Origin: JBHPGW01 sp042569785
GTDB lineage: Bacteria > Planctomycetota > Phycisphaerae > Sedimentisphaerales > Anaerobacaceae
DNA length: 19,490 nt
Reading direction: 5' to 3'
Assembly: GCA_042569785.1 (NCBI GenBank)
Contig: JBHPGW010000048.1
Location: 1-19,490, forward strand
This document shows positions 1 through 6,759 of the stretch, in pieces (position 1 is the first letter of the stretch; every line of letters starts with the position of its first letter). The notes under the pieces are model-generated. The model was not told the DNA's origin and did no database searches. It saw nothing but the letters and a program-made list of their open reading frames with translations. The position numbers and the translations under genes are program-made.

Positions 1-2
1 AT

Positions 3-152
3 TTTATCGGATACTCTCTAATTAGCAATGGTACACTTTTCGGGGGTCAGGCCATGACGACGCGGAAATATTATCTCTCTGTTCAAAAGAGTGATTTAGA
101 GGTGGCTCGCAAACTTCAGTCCAAACTTATGACCAAATTGACGAACTATTGA
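3..152 (+). pseudogene. C-terminal remnant of a probable tyrosine recombinase (5' end outside window)
   Basis: This frame is open from the window edge to a TGA at 150-152 and encodes 49 residues. Residues 18-33 (MTTRKYYLSVQKSDLE) resemble the end of phage-type tyrosine recombinases, where TT-x-x-Y-Y carries the nucleophilic tyrosine. The residues before this (FIGYSLISNGTLFGGQ) do not look like the usual leucine-rich box with a Gly-His pair: the expected His is Gly and the spacing to TT is one residue short. The gene is therefore probably broken or rearranged just upstream. The other two plus-strand frames carry stops here (TAA at 19-21, TAG at 23-25), so no alternative plus-strand frame runs through. 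An 11-bp tandem duplication at 139-160 creates the present stop; with one copy the frame would run on to about position 170. The family call rests on one short motif. Confidence 0.4.
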
Positions 153-160
153 CGAACTAT
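139..160 (+). repeat. 11-bp tandem direct repeat (TGACGAACTAT x2)
   Basis: Two perfect head-to-tail copies of TGACGAACTAT lie at 139-149 and 150-160, overlapping the end of the recombinase remnant. A related TGACG repeat with the same 11-bp period lies at 411-430, on the other side of the tRNA remnant. The repeat may be a recombinase arm-type site or a slippage duplication. Confidence 0.7.
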
Positions 161-181
161 GGCAAAATTGGCCTATTTTGA

Positions 182-224
182 GCAAAAAATAAAAATGGCC
201 TCCAAGCGTAAGTGCTTAGAGGCC
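182..224 (-). terminator. Rho-independent terminator downstream of the tRNA-Phe 3' end
   Basis: An 11-bp stem with one mismatch (197-207 against 214-224, GGCCTCCAAGC / GCTTAGAGGCC) has a 6-base loop. On the minus strand it is followed by a T-rich tract (182-196 as its complement). It begins 16 bases beyond the tRNA 3' end, the normal place for the terminator of a tRNA transcript. This suggests that the sequence immediately left of the tRNA is original chromosomal flank. Confidence 0.75.
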
Positions 225-240
225 AAAGACTTAAAACAAA

Positions 241-285
241 TGGGCAGGGGCGGACTTGAACCGCCGACACACGGATTTTCAGTCC
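241..285 (-). tRNA. 3' half of tRNA-Phe(GAA); probable integrase attachment site
   Basis: Read on the minus strand, the sequence gives an anticodon loop CTGAAAA (276-282; anticodon GAA at 278-280), an anticodon-stem 3' strand TCCGT, a 5-base variable loop GTGTC, a perfect 5-bp T-stem (GGCGG/CCGCC) with loop TTCAAGT, an acceptor 3' strand CCTGCCC, and discriminator A at 241. CCA is not encoded. The 5' side fails: only three bases of the anticodon stem pair correctly, and beyond 286 there is no D-arm and no GGGCAGG acceptor strand. A tRNA that ends exactly at the anticodon stem is the classic product of integration by a tyrosine recombinase. The intact gene, with a reconstituted 3' half, should lie at the other end of the element. 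This copy cannot be a functional tRNA. Confidence 0.8.
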
Positions 286-561
286 CCTTAGCCATCTATA
301 ACCTATTGTGCTGCTGGGGTTTATAGTTGATTTTTTGCGTCAAAATGAGGATTGCAAGTGGTTGACAAGTAAGTATTCAAGTGAATAACAAGCAGTTTAC
401 TACTGGCGACTGACGCATTTTTGACGCATTGAAGTATTGTAAACAATCGACACTTGGCCAGGGCTCCTGGGCTGCAATGAAAATGATTGTGGACAGAATA
501 GTTTTTTTTATTACACTGTGCTGGTGTCTATTTTGGTTCAGCAAATGAAGGAATTGGATAA
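286..561. other. Non-coding stretch between the tRNA remnant and the first glycan gene
   Basis: No credible gene is visible. It contains TGACGCATT twice at an 11-bp period (411-419, 422-430), an inverted TTTTGCGTCAAAA element (333-345), and a small hairpin CCAGG-GCT-CCTGG (458-470). A ribosome-binding site AAGGA (548-552) sits nine bases before the ATG at 562. I could not pick a convincing -35/-10 pair here, although transcription of the 562-2380 genes should start in it or to its left. If 241-285 is an att core, this stretch is the element-side arm region. Confidence 0.5.
411..430 (+). repeat. Direct repeat TGACGCATT x2 with 11-bp period
   Basis: Two identical 9-mers begin at 411 and 422, one helical turn apart. 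The core recurs inverted at 333-345 (TTTTGACGCAAAA on the minus strand). The spacing and TGACG start match the 139-160 repeat across the tRNA remnant. Possible recombinase arm-binding sites. Confidence 0.6.
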
Positions 562-1614
562 ATGAAAATTTTGGTGACAGGGACAGCGGGGTTTATCGGC
601 TTTCATCTTGCTAAGCGTCTTATTGAACGCGGTGATGAGGTTGTCGGGCTTGACAGCGTAAATGACTACTACGATATCAATATTAAATACGCAAGGCTCG
701 GCGATACCGGGATCAGCAGTGAGGATATCGAATACAACAAACTTATTAAAAGCAGTAAGCATGCTAACTACCGTTTTATAAAGCTTAATCTCGAAGATAA
801 GGCAAATGTCGACGCGCTGTTTGTGAGTGAAGGTTTTGACAGAGTTTGCAACTTGGCAGCCCAGGCGGGAGTGCGGTACAGCCTTATCAATCCGCAGGCT
901 TATATCGATGCTAATATTGTGGGCTTTTTGAATATTCTTGAGGCTTGCAGGCACAATGAAATTGAGCATCTTGCCTATGCGAGCAGTTCCAGTGTTTATG
1001 GCCTTAACGAGACGATGCCATTTTCGACAAGCGATAATGTCGATCATCCGGTAAGTCTTTATGCCGCGAGTAAAAAATCCAACGAGCTTATGGCGCATAC
1101 TTATAGCCATCTGTTCGGTCTGCCTACGACTGGGCTGCGATTCTTTACGGTTTATGGTCCGTTTGGCAGGCCTGATATGGCTCTGTTTTTGTTTGTTAAA
1201 GCTATGCTGGAAGATAAGCCGATCGATGTGTTTAATCATGGTAAGATGAAGCGTGATTTTACGTATGTGGATGATATTGTAGAAGGTGTTGTTCGGGTCA
1301 TTGATAATGCGGCCAAGCCAAATGAGAAATTTGCCGGGGCGTCGCCTGATCCTTCGATCTCCAGTGCTCCTTATAAGGTTTACAATATTGGCAACAGCAG
1401 CCCGGTTGAGCTGATGGATTTTATAGAGGCTATCGAAGAGGCTCTTGGCAAAAAAGCAACGAAGAATATGCTGGATATTCAGCCCGGCGATGTGCCCGCC
1501 ACCTGGGCCGATGTTAATGATCTTCAGGCTGATTTAGATTACAAGCCCGATACATCTGTAAAGACTGGCGTAAAAAACTTTGTCGACTGGTACAGACAAT
1601 TCTACAACATTTAG
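562..1614 (+). CDS. NAD-dependent epimerase, UDP-glucuronate 4-epimerase (CapI type)
   Basis: Extended short-chain dehydrogenase of 350 residues, a normal length for UDP-glucuronate 4-epimerases, which interconvert UDP-GlcA and UDP-GalA in the cytoplasm for capsule or O-antigen synthesis. The NAD-binding motif TGTAGFIG is at residues 6-13, the serine cluster at 141-144, and the catalytic Y167-x-x-x-K171 in SLYAASKKSNELMAHTYS. The substrate-side signature RFFTVYGPFGRPDMA (193-207) and the LDSVNDYYDINIK segment near residue 30 are characteristic of CapI-like enzymes rather than GalE or dTDP-glucose dehydratases. The start is supported by AAGGA nine bases upstream. The next gene follows after 28 bases on the same strand, so they are probably co-transcribed. 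The exact substrate is inferred from family resemblance. Confidence 0.88.
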   Translation: MKILVTGTAGFIGFHLAKRLIERGDEVVGLDSVNDYYDINIKYARLGDTGISSEDIEYNKLIKSSKHANYRFIKLNLEDKANVDALFVSEGFDRVCNLAAQAGVRYSLINPQAYIDANIVGFLNILEACRHNEIEHLAYASSSSVYGLNETMPFSTSDNVDHPVSLYAASKKSNELMAHTYSHLFGLPTTGLRFFTVYGPFGRPDMALFLFVKAMLEDKPIDVFNHGKMKRDFTYVDDIVEGVVRVIDNAAKPNEKFAGASPDPSISSAPYKVYNIGNSSPVELMDFIEAIEEALGKKATKNMLDIQPGDVPATWADVNDLQADLDYKPDTSVKTGVKNFVDWYRQFYNI

Positions 1615-1642
1615 CATGTTTTAAAAACACCAAGGCCAAACT

Positions 1643-2380
1643 ATGAAACTTAAAAGCATTATTAATAATTGGATCGGTTCAAGCAAGCCAGCTTTGAATT
1701 CCATTGATCCGTTTCTTGTTCAGAAAAGCCTTTTTGCCAATGAAAAGAATCTAATTATTTTTGATGTAGGGGCGTGTGTGGGTGACATCACCGCTATCTA
1801 CCGTAAAAAATTCCCCTCCGCAAAAGTTTACTGTTTTGAGCCTTTTCCCGATTCCTTCAAGGAGCTTTGTTGCCAGAGTGACCGCGAATCAACAAGGGCC
1901 CATCAAATAGCCTTTTCCGATCGTAATGGCAAAGCGACATTTCAAGTTAATACTGATCAGACCTGCAACTCGATGTTCTCAAGGCCGTCAGTTGGAGCAA
2001 AATACTATTCAAGCAGTTCGCAAAATATCGGGCAAATAGAAGTCGAAACACAAAAGCTCGACAGTTTCTGCGAATCAGAGAATATTGATGATATTGATAT
2101 CCTCAAGCTGGATGTGGAAGGTTCTGAGTTGAAAGTTTTGAGTGGAGCTGCTGAAAAGTTGAAAGAGAAACGGATCAAGCTGATCTATGCGGAAGTTATG
2201 TTTGTTCCGCACTATGAGGGAGGCTGTCTTTTTCCCGAGATATCAGAATTTTTAAGCGATTATGGCTATAGTTTGTTTAACCTTTACAGTTTAAAACGGG
2301 CACGCAATGGACAGCTTAGGTGGGGCAATGCAATTTTCCTGAGCCCTGAAATTAAAGCTCAGGTTGAATCAGCTTATTAG
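1643..2380 (+). CDS. FkbM family methyltransferase
   Basis: SAM-dependent methyltransferase of 245 residues. The SAM-binding motif IIFDVGACVGD lies at residues 38-48, followed by VYCFEPFPDSF (62-72) and the family hallmark ILKLDVEGSELKVL (153-166). FkbM enzymes are O-methyltransferases; in glycan loci they usually methylate a sugar hydroxyl. It lies 28 bases after the epimerase. The only Shine-Dalgarno candidate is a weak AAGG about eight bases before the ATG. Its last 12 bases overlap the last 12 bases of the convergent recombinase gene, yet the protein looks complete, with no truncated motif. The acceptor sugar cannot be told from the sequence. Confidence 0.88.
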   Translation: MKLKSIINNWIGSSKPALNSIDPFLVQKSLFANEKNLIIFDVGACVGDITAIYRKKFPSAKVYCFEPFPDSFKELCCQSDRESTRAHQIAFSDRNGKATFQVNTDQTCNSMFSRPSVGAKYYSSSSQNIGQIEVETQKLDSFCESENIDDIDILKLDVEGSELKVLSGAAEKLKEKRIKLIYAEVMFVPHYEGGCLFPEISEFLSDYGYSLFNLYSLKRARNGQLRWGNAIFLSPEIKAQVESAY

Positions 2381-3544
2381 GGCCTGCAAGCCTTTGACTG
2401 CTTTTTTCTTGTTTTCGTCGGAGACTTTGATGTAGAACTTCATTGTGGTTGTGATACTTGAGTGACCCATTAGGGATTTTAGTGTGTGCGGCGGTATGCC
2501 TATATCAGCGAGGTTTGTTCCGTATGATTTTCTTAAGCAGTGAACTGAGAGACGGTCTGGTGTAATTATGCCCGCCTTTTGACAGCGTAATCTAAATTTT
2601 CGATATGTGTTTGTAACCATCGTGCTGTTTTTCCATTTATCCTCTCTGCCATCTCGTTGCCATTTGGGCCATTTCTGCTTTATAAGTTCTACTCGATCGT
2701 CTGTTAGAAACAGGTAGGGATTTTCTTTGGTTGACTGTTCTTTTAATTGCTTGAGAAGGGCCATTACGTATTCCGGGCAATCGATAGATCTGTTTTGCCG
2801 GCCTTTAATTCGAAATAGCGGATATCCGTTTTGGGACTTTCTGCTTTTGAGATGAATTTGGTTGTTAGTAAAGTCAAAGTTTTTGTCCCACCACAGATGA
2901 ATAGCTTCGCCAAAACGCAGGCCACAGAGGTACATCACAGAATAGAAAGTCTTTTGTTTTAAATTGTCGGTGTTGGCCATCAGGGCGGTAAATTCTTTCG
3001 GAGTTACAAAGTGCCAGTCGTCTTTGGATAAATTTTTGATCGATATGCCTTTGAAGGGGTTGGTTCTGATATAGTTTGAGTTGACAGCGAAATTGAAAAT
3101 GACCCGAGAGCTTTTTAGATGTCTTAATCTGGAGTAGTCTGATAAGGTGCCTTGTTTTTTCCGGTATTTTAAATTATTGATAAAAGACTGAGCGTCCTGT
3201 TGGGAGATGGTTTTGATGTTCTTGAATGGGCCAAAGGCGTTGATCAATCGGAAGATCGTGCCTTGGTAGGAGTCGATGGTCTCTGGGGATATGTTGCCCT
3301 TCTTTGCGGCGATGATTTTGTCGCATAGGTTCTGCAGGCTGATGGCTTTGGGCTCTACGGAGATGCCGTCATGGAGATCGCTCTTGAGGGATTGGGCGAA
3401 TCTTTCTGCGTCTCTTTTTCTCTCGAAGGATTTGCCGAAGCGCTGCTGTTTTTCGGTGGCTGGGTCGTATTTGCCATGCCATCTGACGAGCCATCTCTTT
3501 CTGGCCTTGTTATAACCTACTGATACGTCGTTTCTTATTCTCAT
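2369..3544 (-). CDS. Tyrosine-type site-specific recombinase (phage integrase)
   Basis: Full-length integrase of 391 residues. An N-terminal arm/core-binding region (about 1-165, including a SAM-like helical segment at 67-160) precedes the catalytic domain. The catalytic residues are all present: R210 in YLCGLRFGEAI, H335-x-x-R338 in LSVHCLRKSYGT, H361 in LMGHSS, and the nucleophile Y371 in TTTMKFYIKV; K248 is a candidate for the active-site lysine. The start is well supported by GGGAGA (complement at 3551-3556) seven bases before the ATG. A helix-turn-helix gene lies 78 bases upstream on the same strand, the usual xis-int order. Its 3' end overlaps the fkbM gene tail to tail. It probably cuts and joins DNA at an att site; the tRNA-Phe scar at 241-285 is the nearest candidate, but the link is inferred. 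Confidence 0.93.
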   Translation of the reverse strand: MRIRNDVSVGYNKARKRWLVRWHGKYDPATEKQQRFGKSFERKRDAERFAQSLKSDLHDGISVEPKAISLQNLCDKIIAAKKGNISPETIDSYQGTIFRLINAFGPFKNIKTISQQDAQSFINNLKYRKKQGTLSDYSRLRHLKSSRVIFNFAVNSNYIRTNPFKGISIKNLSKDDWHFVTPKEFTALMANTDNLKQKTFYSVMYLCGLRFGEAIHLWWDKNFDFTNNQIHLKSRKSQNGYPLFRIKGRQNRSIDCPEYVMALLKQLKEQSTKENPYLFLTDDRVELIKQKWPKWQRDGREDKWKNSTMVTNTYRKFRLRCQKAGIITPDRLSVHCLRKSYGTNLADIGIPPHTLKSLMGHSSITTTMKFYIKVSDENKKKAVKGLQALIS

Positions 3545-3622
3545 ATATGTTCTCCCACAATTCCAAGCCTTTTAAGTTGACTTGAATGCTATCGCTGGCA
3601 TAAATGATTTTTCAAGCGTATT

Positions 3623-3892
3623 TCAAGAAAGATTTTCTTTCTGCTGGGACAATCTTTCTATGAATCTTAAAAGCTCTGGCAGGGGATATTTTCGACATTT
3701 TCCTATTGTAACAGGCCGGAGTAGGTCTTCTTGCTGATAATATTCAAGGGTAGCTTCTGGATGCTTGGTTCCATTGGTGTCGATTCTTAAAAACCTGATT
3801 GCCTCTTCAGCTGTCAAAACGTAAGGAGCTGGCTGACCATTCGGCATAAAAACTGTTGGGATTGAAAATGTGTCCTCGCTAAAATTTTTCAT
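3623..3892 (-). CDS. Small helix-turn-helix protein, excisionase-like
   Basis: Protein of 89 residues containing a winged-helix/MerR-like segment. YVLTAEEAIRFLRID (residues 24-38) resembles the first helix and turn of excisionase-type domains, and LRPVTIGKCRKYPLPELLRFIERL (58-81) resembles the wing and the last helix. Such proteins bind att DNA and steer the integrase toward excision, or repress transcription. The ATG is preceded by GAGG (complement at 3900-3903) with a 7-base spacer. It sits immediately upstream of the recombinase on the same strand, which supports a recombination-directionality role. There is no catalytic motif. The alternative is a plain transcription regulator. Confidence 0.7.
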   Translation of the reverse strand: MKNFSEDTFSIPTVFMPNGQPAPYVLTAEEAIRFLRIDTNGTKHPEATLEYYQQEDLLRPVTIGKCRKYPLPELLRFIERLSQQKENLS

Positions 3893-4060
3893 TTTAAAAC
3901 CTCGTTACTATAATAATGGTTACCACAATTTTTTATTGGGAAGAACTTTTGGCTTTTCGAACCAATTCCGGTTTTCAATGATTTTACTATTAGTTCTTTT
4001 TCTTTCAAGGACTGTTTTTCTAAGGATTGCAATTATTGGTATTGCTATTTTAGTAATAAT

Positions 4061-4089
4061 TTGCCCTGCTGTGGGTTTGGTGGTATAAT
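4061..4089 (+). promoter_or_regulatory. Sigma-70-type promoter for the 4130-7616 operon
   Basis: TTGCCC (4061-4066) and a perfect TATAAT (4084-4089) are separated by 17 bases, giving a predicted start near 4096 and a leader of about 34 bases. AAAGGGA at 4113-4119 is the ribosome-binding site for the first gene. It is the best -10 match among the promoter candidates I found. Confidence 0.7.
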
Positions 4090-4129
4090 CGGCGGCTCTA
4101 ATGTTGATATTTAAAGGGATTGGTCGAAA

Positions 4130-5137
4130 ATGATAAATGTAGCTATGGCGGGCTGTGGGTATTGGGGGCCTAATCTGGTTCGGAACTTTATTTCTTTGGG
4201 CGATTGCAATGTTACGAAATTGTGCGATGTTGACCCAAAACGCTTATCACACCTTAAATCGCTGTATCCGGCGGTTGAGACTACCGAGGATTTCGGTGAG
4301 GTAGTCAATGACGCCAGCATTGATGCGGTTGTTATTGCTACTCCGGTACGGTTTCATTTCGATATGGCTAAGGCGTCTTTGACGGCAGGTAAGCATACAT
4401 TTGTTGAAAAGCCTATGGCATCCTCTGTGACTGAATGTGAAGAGTTGGTCGAAATAGCAGAGAAAAAGGGGCTGACTCTTATGGTTGGGCATACGTTTGT
4501 GTATTCAGCGCCCGTTCGCAAGATCAAGGAGATAATCGAGGCTGGCGAGCTGGGGGAAATTCAATATATCAGTTCTCAGCGGTTGAACCTGGGGTTATTC
4601 CAGAAGGATATTAACGTGGCTTGGGATCTGGCTCCGCATGATATTTCGATCATACTGTATATTATGAAAGAGCCGCCTGTATCTGTGAACTGTCAGGGCA
4701 AGGCTCATGTTAATGAGAATATCGAAGACGTTACTAATATGACACTGAATTTTGCTAATGGCGGTATGGCGATCATACAAAGCAGCTGGCTCGACCCGAA
4801 TAAGGTTAGAAAGATAACAGTTGTCGGCGACAAGAAAATGCTTGTCTACGACGATCTTGAGACGACTGAAAAAATAAAAATTTATGATACACGGGTTGAG
4901 ATCCCGCCTCATTACGATACATTCGCCGAATTCCAATACGCCTATCATTATGGTGACATGCATTCGCCCTATATTAAGATGGTTGAGCCTTTGAAAGTCG
5001 AGGCTCAGCATTTTCTTGATTGTATTAACAGCGGCGAAAAATCCATGTCAAGCGGCCAAGATGGACTTGAGGTGGTTCAGGTTCTGGAAGCATCTTCAAA
5101 GTCGTTGAAAGTTGGCGGCGGCGAAGTTGCTATTTAA
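4130..5137 (+). CDS. Gfo/Idh/MocA family oxidoreductase, WlbA/WbpB-like sugar 3-dehydrogenase
   Basis: NAD-dependent sugar-nucleotide oxidoreductase of 335 residues. The N-terminal Rossmann motif GCGYWGPNLVRNF is at residues 8-20, the family hallmark EKP at 93-95, and the C-terminal-domain catalytic motif AWDLAPHD at 164-171. In WlbA/WbpB enzymes this fold oxidises C-3 of UDP-N-acetylglucosaminuronic acid before transamination. The neighbours supply the next two steps: an N-acetyltransferase starts 18 bases after this gene, then a DegT aminotransferase. Start supported by AAAGGGA ten bases upstream and a strong promoter before it. The role comes from this context; Gfo/Idh proteins are diverse, and another NDP-sugar substrate is possible. 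Confidence 0.85.
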   Translation: MINVAMAGCGYWGPNLVRNFISLGDCNVTKLCDVDPKRLSHLKSLYPAVETTEDFGEVVNDASIDAVVIATPVRFHFDMAKASLTAGKHTFVEKPMASSVTECEELVEIAEKKGLTLMVGHTFVYSAPVRKIKEIIEAGELGEIQYISSQRLNLGLFQKDINVAWDLAPHDISIILYIMKEPPVSVNCQGKAHVNENIEDVTNMTLNFANGGMAIIQSSWLDPNKVRKITVVGDKKMLVYDDLETTEKIKIYDTRVEIPPHYDTFAEFQYAYHYGDMHSPYIKMVEPLKVEAQHFLDCINSGEKSMSSGQDGLEVVQVLEASSKSLKVGGGEVAI

Positions 5138-5155
5138 TAGCGAAGGTAAGGGTAA

Positions 5156-5662
5156 ATGCAAAACGAAAGCACTGCTACGAAAAAGATAGCTGCCGATGTG
5201 AAACTCGGCAAGGGTGTTAAGATTTATGATTTTGTAAATCTGTATGGCTGTGAGATCGATGATAATACGAAGATAGGTACCTTTGTTGAGGTTCAAAAGG
5301 GCGCGAAGATAGGCAAGAATTGTAAGGTATCCAGTCACAGCTTTATTTGTGAAGGGGTGACGATAGAGGATGATGTTTTCCTTGGTCATAATGTTACTTT
5401 TATTAATGACATGTATCCCAGTGCTACTGCCGATGATGGGCAATTGCAAACTGATGATGATTGGGTTTGTGTGCCCACTCTGGTGAAAAAAAGGGCCTCG
5501 ATCGGGTCAAGCGTTACGATCCTTTGCGGGGTTACAATTGGAGCTGGCGCTATTGTTGGGGCTGGCAGTGTTGTGACTAAGGATGTTCCTGATGATACAA
5601 TCGTTGCGGGAAATCCGGCGAAAATTATGGGTAAGGCAGGTGAAAAAAAGGGTGATAAATGA
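5156..5662 (+). CDS. Left-handed beta-helix N-acetyltransferase, WlbB/WbpD-like
   Basis: Acetyl-CoA-dependent acyltransferase of 168 residues built mostly of hexapeptide repeats from about residue 11 to 150. The central stretch (SSHSFICEGVTIEDD and VFLGHNVTFINDMYP) closely matches the WlbB/WbpD group, which acetylates the 3-amino group of UDP-2-acetamido-3-amino-glucuronic acid. A loop at about 90-105 precedes the final coils, and IVAGNPAKIMGK is the usual C-terminal closing motif. It is 18 bases after the oxidoreductase, and its stop overlaps the start of the aminotransferase gene by four bases (ATGA), so the two are probably translationally coupled. A related possibility is FdtC/QdtC-type acetylation of a dTDP-3-amino-6-deoxyhexose. 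Confidence 0.85.
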   Translation: MQNESTATKKIAADVKLGKGVKIYDFVNLYGCEIDDNTKIGTFVEVQKGAKIGKNCKVSSHSFICEGVTIEDDVFLGHNVTFINDMYPSATADDGQLQTDDDWVCVPTLVKKRASIGSSVTILCGVTIGAGAIVGAGSVVTKDVPDDTIVAGNPAKIMGKAGEKKGDK

Positions 5663-6759
5663 AGGTACCATTTCTCGATCTCAAAGCTCAGTACGAAACT
5701 ATCAAAGACGAAATTGCCGCTGGTTTGCAGGCAGTTATGGATAAGACCGCTTTTGCGGGTGGGCCATTCGTCGCTAAGTTTGAAGAGGAATTTGCCTCGT
5801 ATTGCAATACCAAATTAGCTGTAGGCGTTGGCAGCGGCACCGAGGCACTGTGGCTGGCACTTCTTGGATTGGGGGTTGGGCAAGGCGATGAAGTTATCAC
5901 TACGGCTAATACTTTTATTGCGACGGCTGAGGCGATAAGTTACTGCGGGGCTAAGCCGGTGTTTGTTGATATTGATGAGAAAACGTTCAATATGGATAGC
6001 GAGCTTGTTGAAGCGGCGATCACGGAAAAAACGAAGGCTATTATTCCTGTTCACCTTTATGGGCAAATGGCGGATATGGATGAGATCATGAAGATCGCTA
6101 AAGCTCACAAGCTGTTTGTTATTGAAGATGCCTGTCAGGCTCATGGCGGCGAATATAAAGGGCAAAGGGCTGGGTCGATCGGTGATGCGGGGTGTTTTAG
6201 TTTTTATCCCGGCAAGAATCTTGGTGCTTATGGGGAGGCTGGGGCTGTTGTGACGAATGATCAGGGGCTTGCCGATAGAATGAAGATGCTTCGCGATCAT
6301 GGTCAGCGGGAAAAATACTATCACTCAAAGGTTGGGTGGAATGGCAGGATGGATGGGATTCAGGGGGCTGTGTTGAGTGTGAAGTTGAAATGTCTGGATA
6401 AGTGGAACGATGGGCGGCGGAAAAATGCTGAGCTTTATCGTTCGCTTTTAGAAGGGGTTGATGCGGTAGCTACGCCAGTTGAAGCTGATTATGCCAGGCA
6501 TGTTTATCATATTTATTCTGTTCGGGTTAAGAATCGAAAGCAGTTTATGGATGCTCTGGCGAAAGATGGGGTTGCTTGCGGGATTCATTATCCGGTGCCT
6601 TTACATTTGCAGGAGGCTTATGGATCGTTGGGTTATAAAAAAGGTGATTTTCCGGTTACTGAGAAATGCAGCGAAGAGATAGTGTCACTTCCTATGTTTG
6701 CGGAGCTGACTTGTGAGCAGATAGAATACGTTGTTGAAAAGATAAAAGGGAACTGTTAA
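5659..6759 (+). CDS. DegT/DnrJ/EryC1 family aminotransferase, WlbC/WbpE-like
   Basis: PLP-dependent sugar aminotransferase of 366 residues, a standard length. GSGTEALWLALL (58-69) is the cofactor phosphate region, D157 in VIEDACQAHG contacts the pyridine nitrogen, and K186 in FYPGKNLGAYGEAG is the Schiff-base lysine. This lysine context is typical of 3-aminotransferases acting on 3-keto NDP-sugars (WbpE, FdtB, DesV relatives). It would therefore use the product of the oxidoreductase two genes upstream, with glutamate as amino donor, and pass the amine to the acetyltransferase. Start and stop both overlap neighbours (ATGA at 5659-5662 and TAATG at 6757-6761), so it is embedded in a coupled operon. 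Confidence 0.92.
   Translation: MKVPFLDLKAQYETIKDEIAAGLQAVMDKTAFAGGPFVAKFEEEFASYCNTKLAVGVGSGTEALWLALLGLGVGQGDEVITTANTFIATAEAISYCGAKPVFVDIDEKTFNMDSELVEAAITEKTKAIIPVHLYGQMADMDEIMKIAKAHKLFVIEDACQAHGGEYKGQRAGSIGDAGCFSFYPGKNLGAYGEAGAVVTNDQGLADRMKMLRDHGQREKYYHSKVGWNGRMDGIQGAVLSVKLKCLDKWNDGRRKNAELYRSLLEGVDAVATPVEADYARHVYHIYSVRVKNRKQFMDALAKDGVACGIHYPVPLHLQEAYGSLGYKKGDFPVTEKCSEEIVSLPMFAELTCEQIEYVVEKIKGNC

Noticed and set aside
241..345. Possibility that the tRNA-Phe is complete but interrupted by an intron
   Set aside because: No 5' half (D-arm or GGGCAGG acceptor strand) is seen to the right, and bacterial tRNA introns are group I elements with their own conserved core, which is absent here.
538..1239. 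233-residue minus-strand open frame opposite the UDP-glucuronate epimerase gene
   Set aside because: It lies wholly inside a well-supported gene on the other strand, shows no recognisable domain and has the composition of an antisense shadow.
3870..4088. 72-residue plus-strand frame with a very hydrophobic end (from an internal ATG at 3978, a possible 36-residue membrane peptide)
   Set aside because: No ribosome-binding site, its start overlaps the excisionase-like gene, and the promoter at 4061-4089 lies in its last codons. The hydrophobicity follows from T-rich sequence; a real small protein cannot be excluded.
4595..5011. 138-residue minus-strand frame opposite the Gfo/Idh/MocA gene
   Set aside because: Antisense shadow; no recognisable domain.
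5815..6324. 169-residue minus-strand frame opposite the DegT aminotransferase gene
   Set aside because: Antisense shadow of a conserved gene, with no family motif and no separate promoter or ribosome-binding site.
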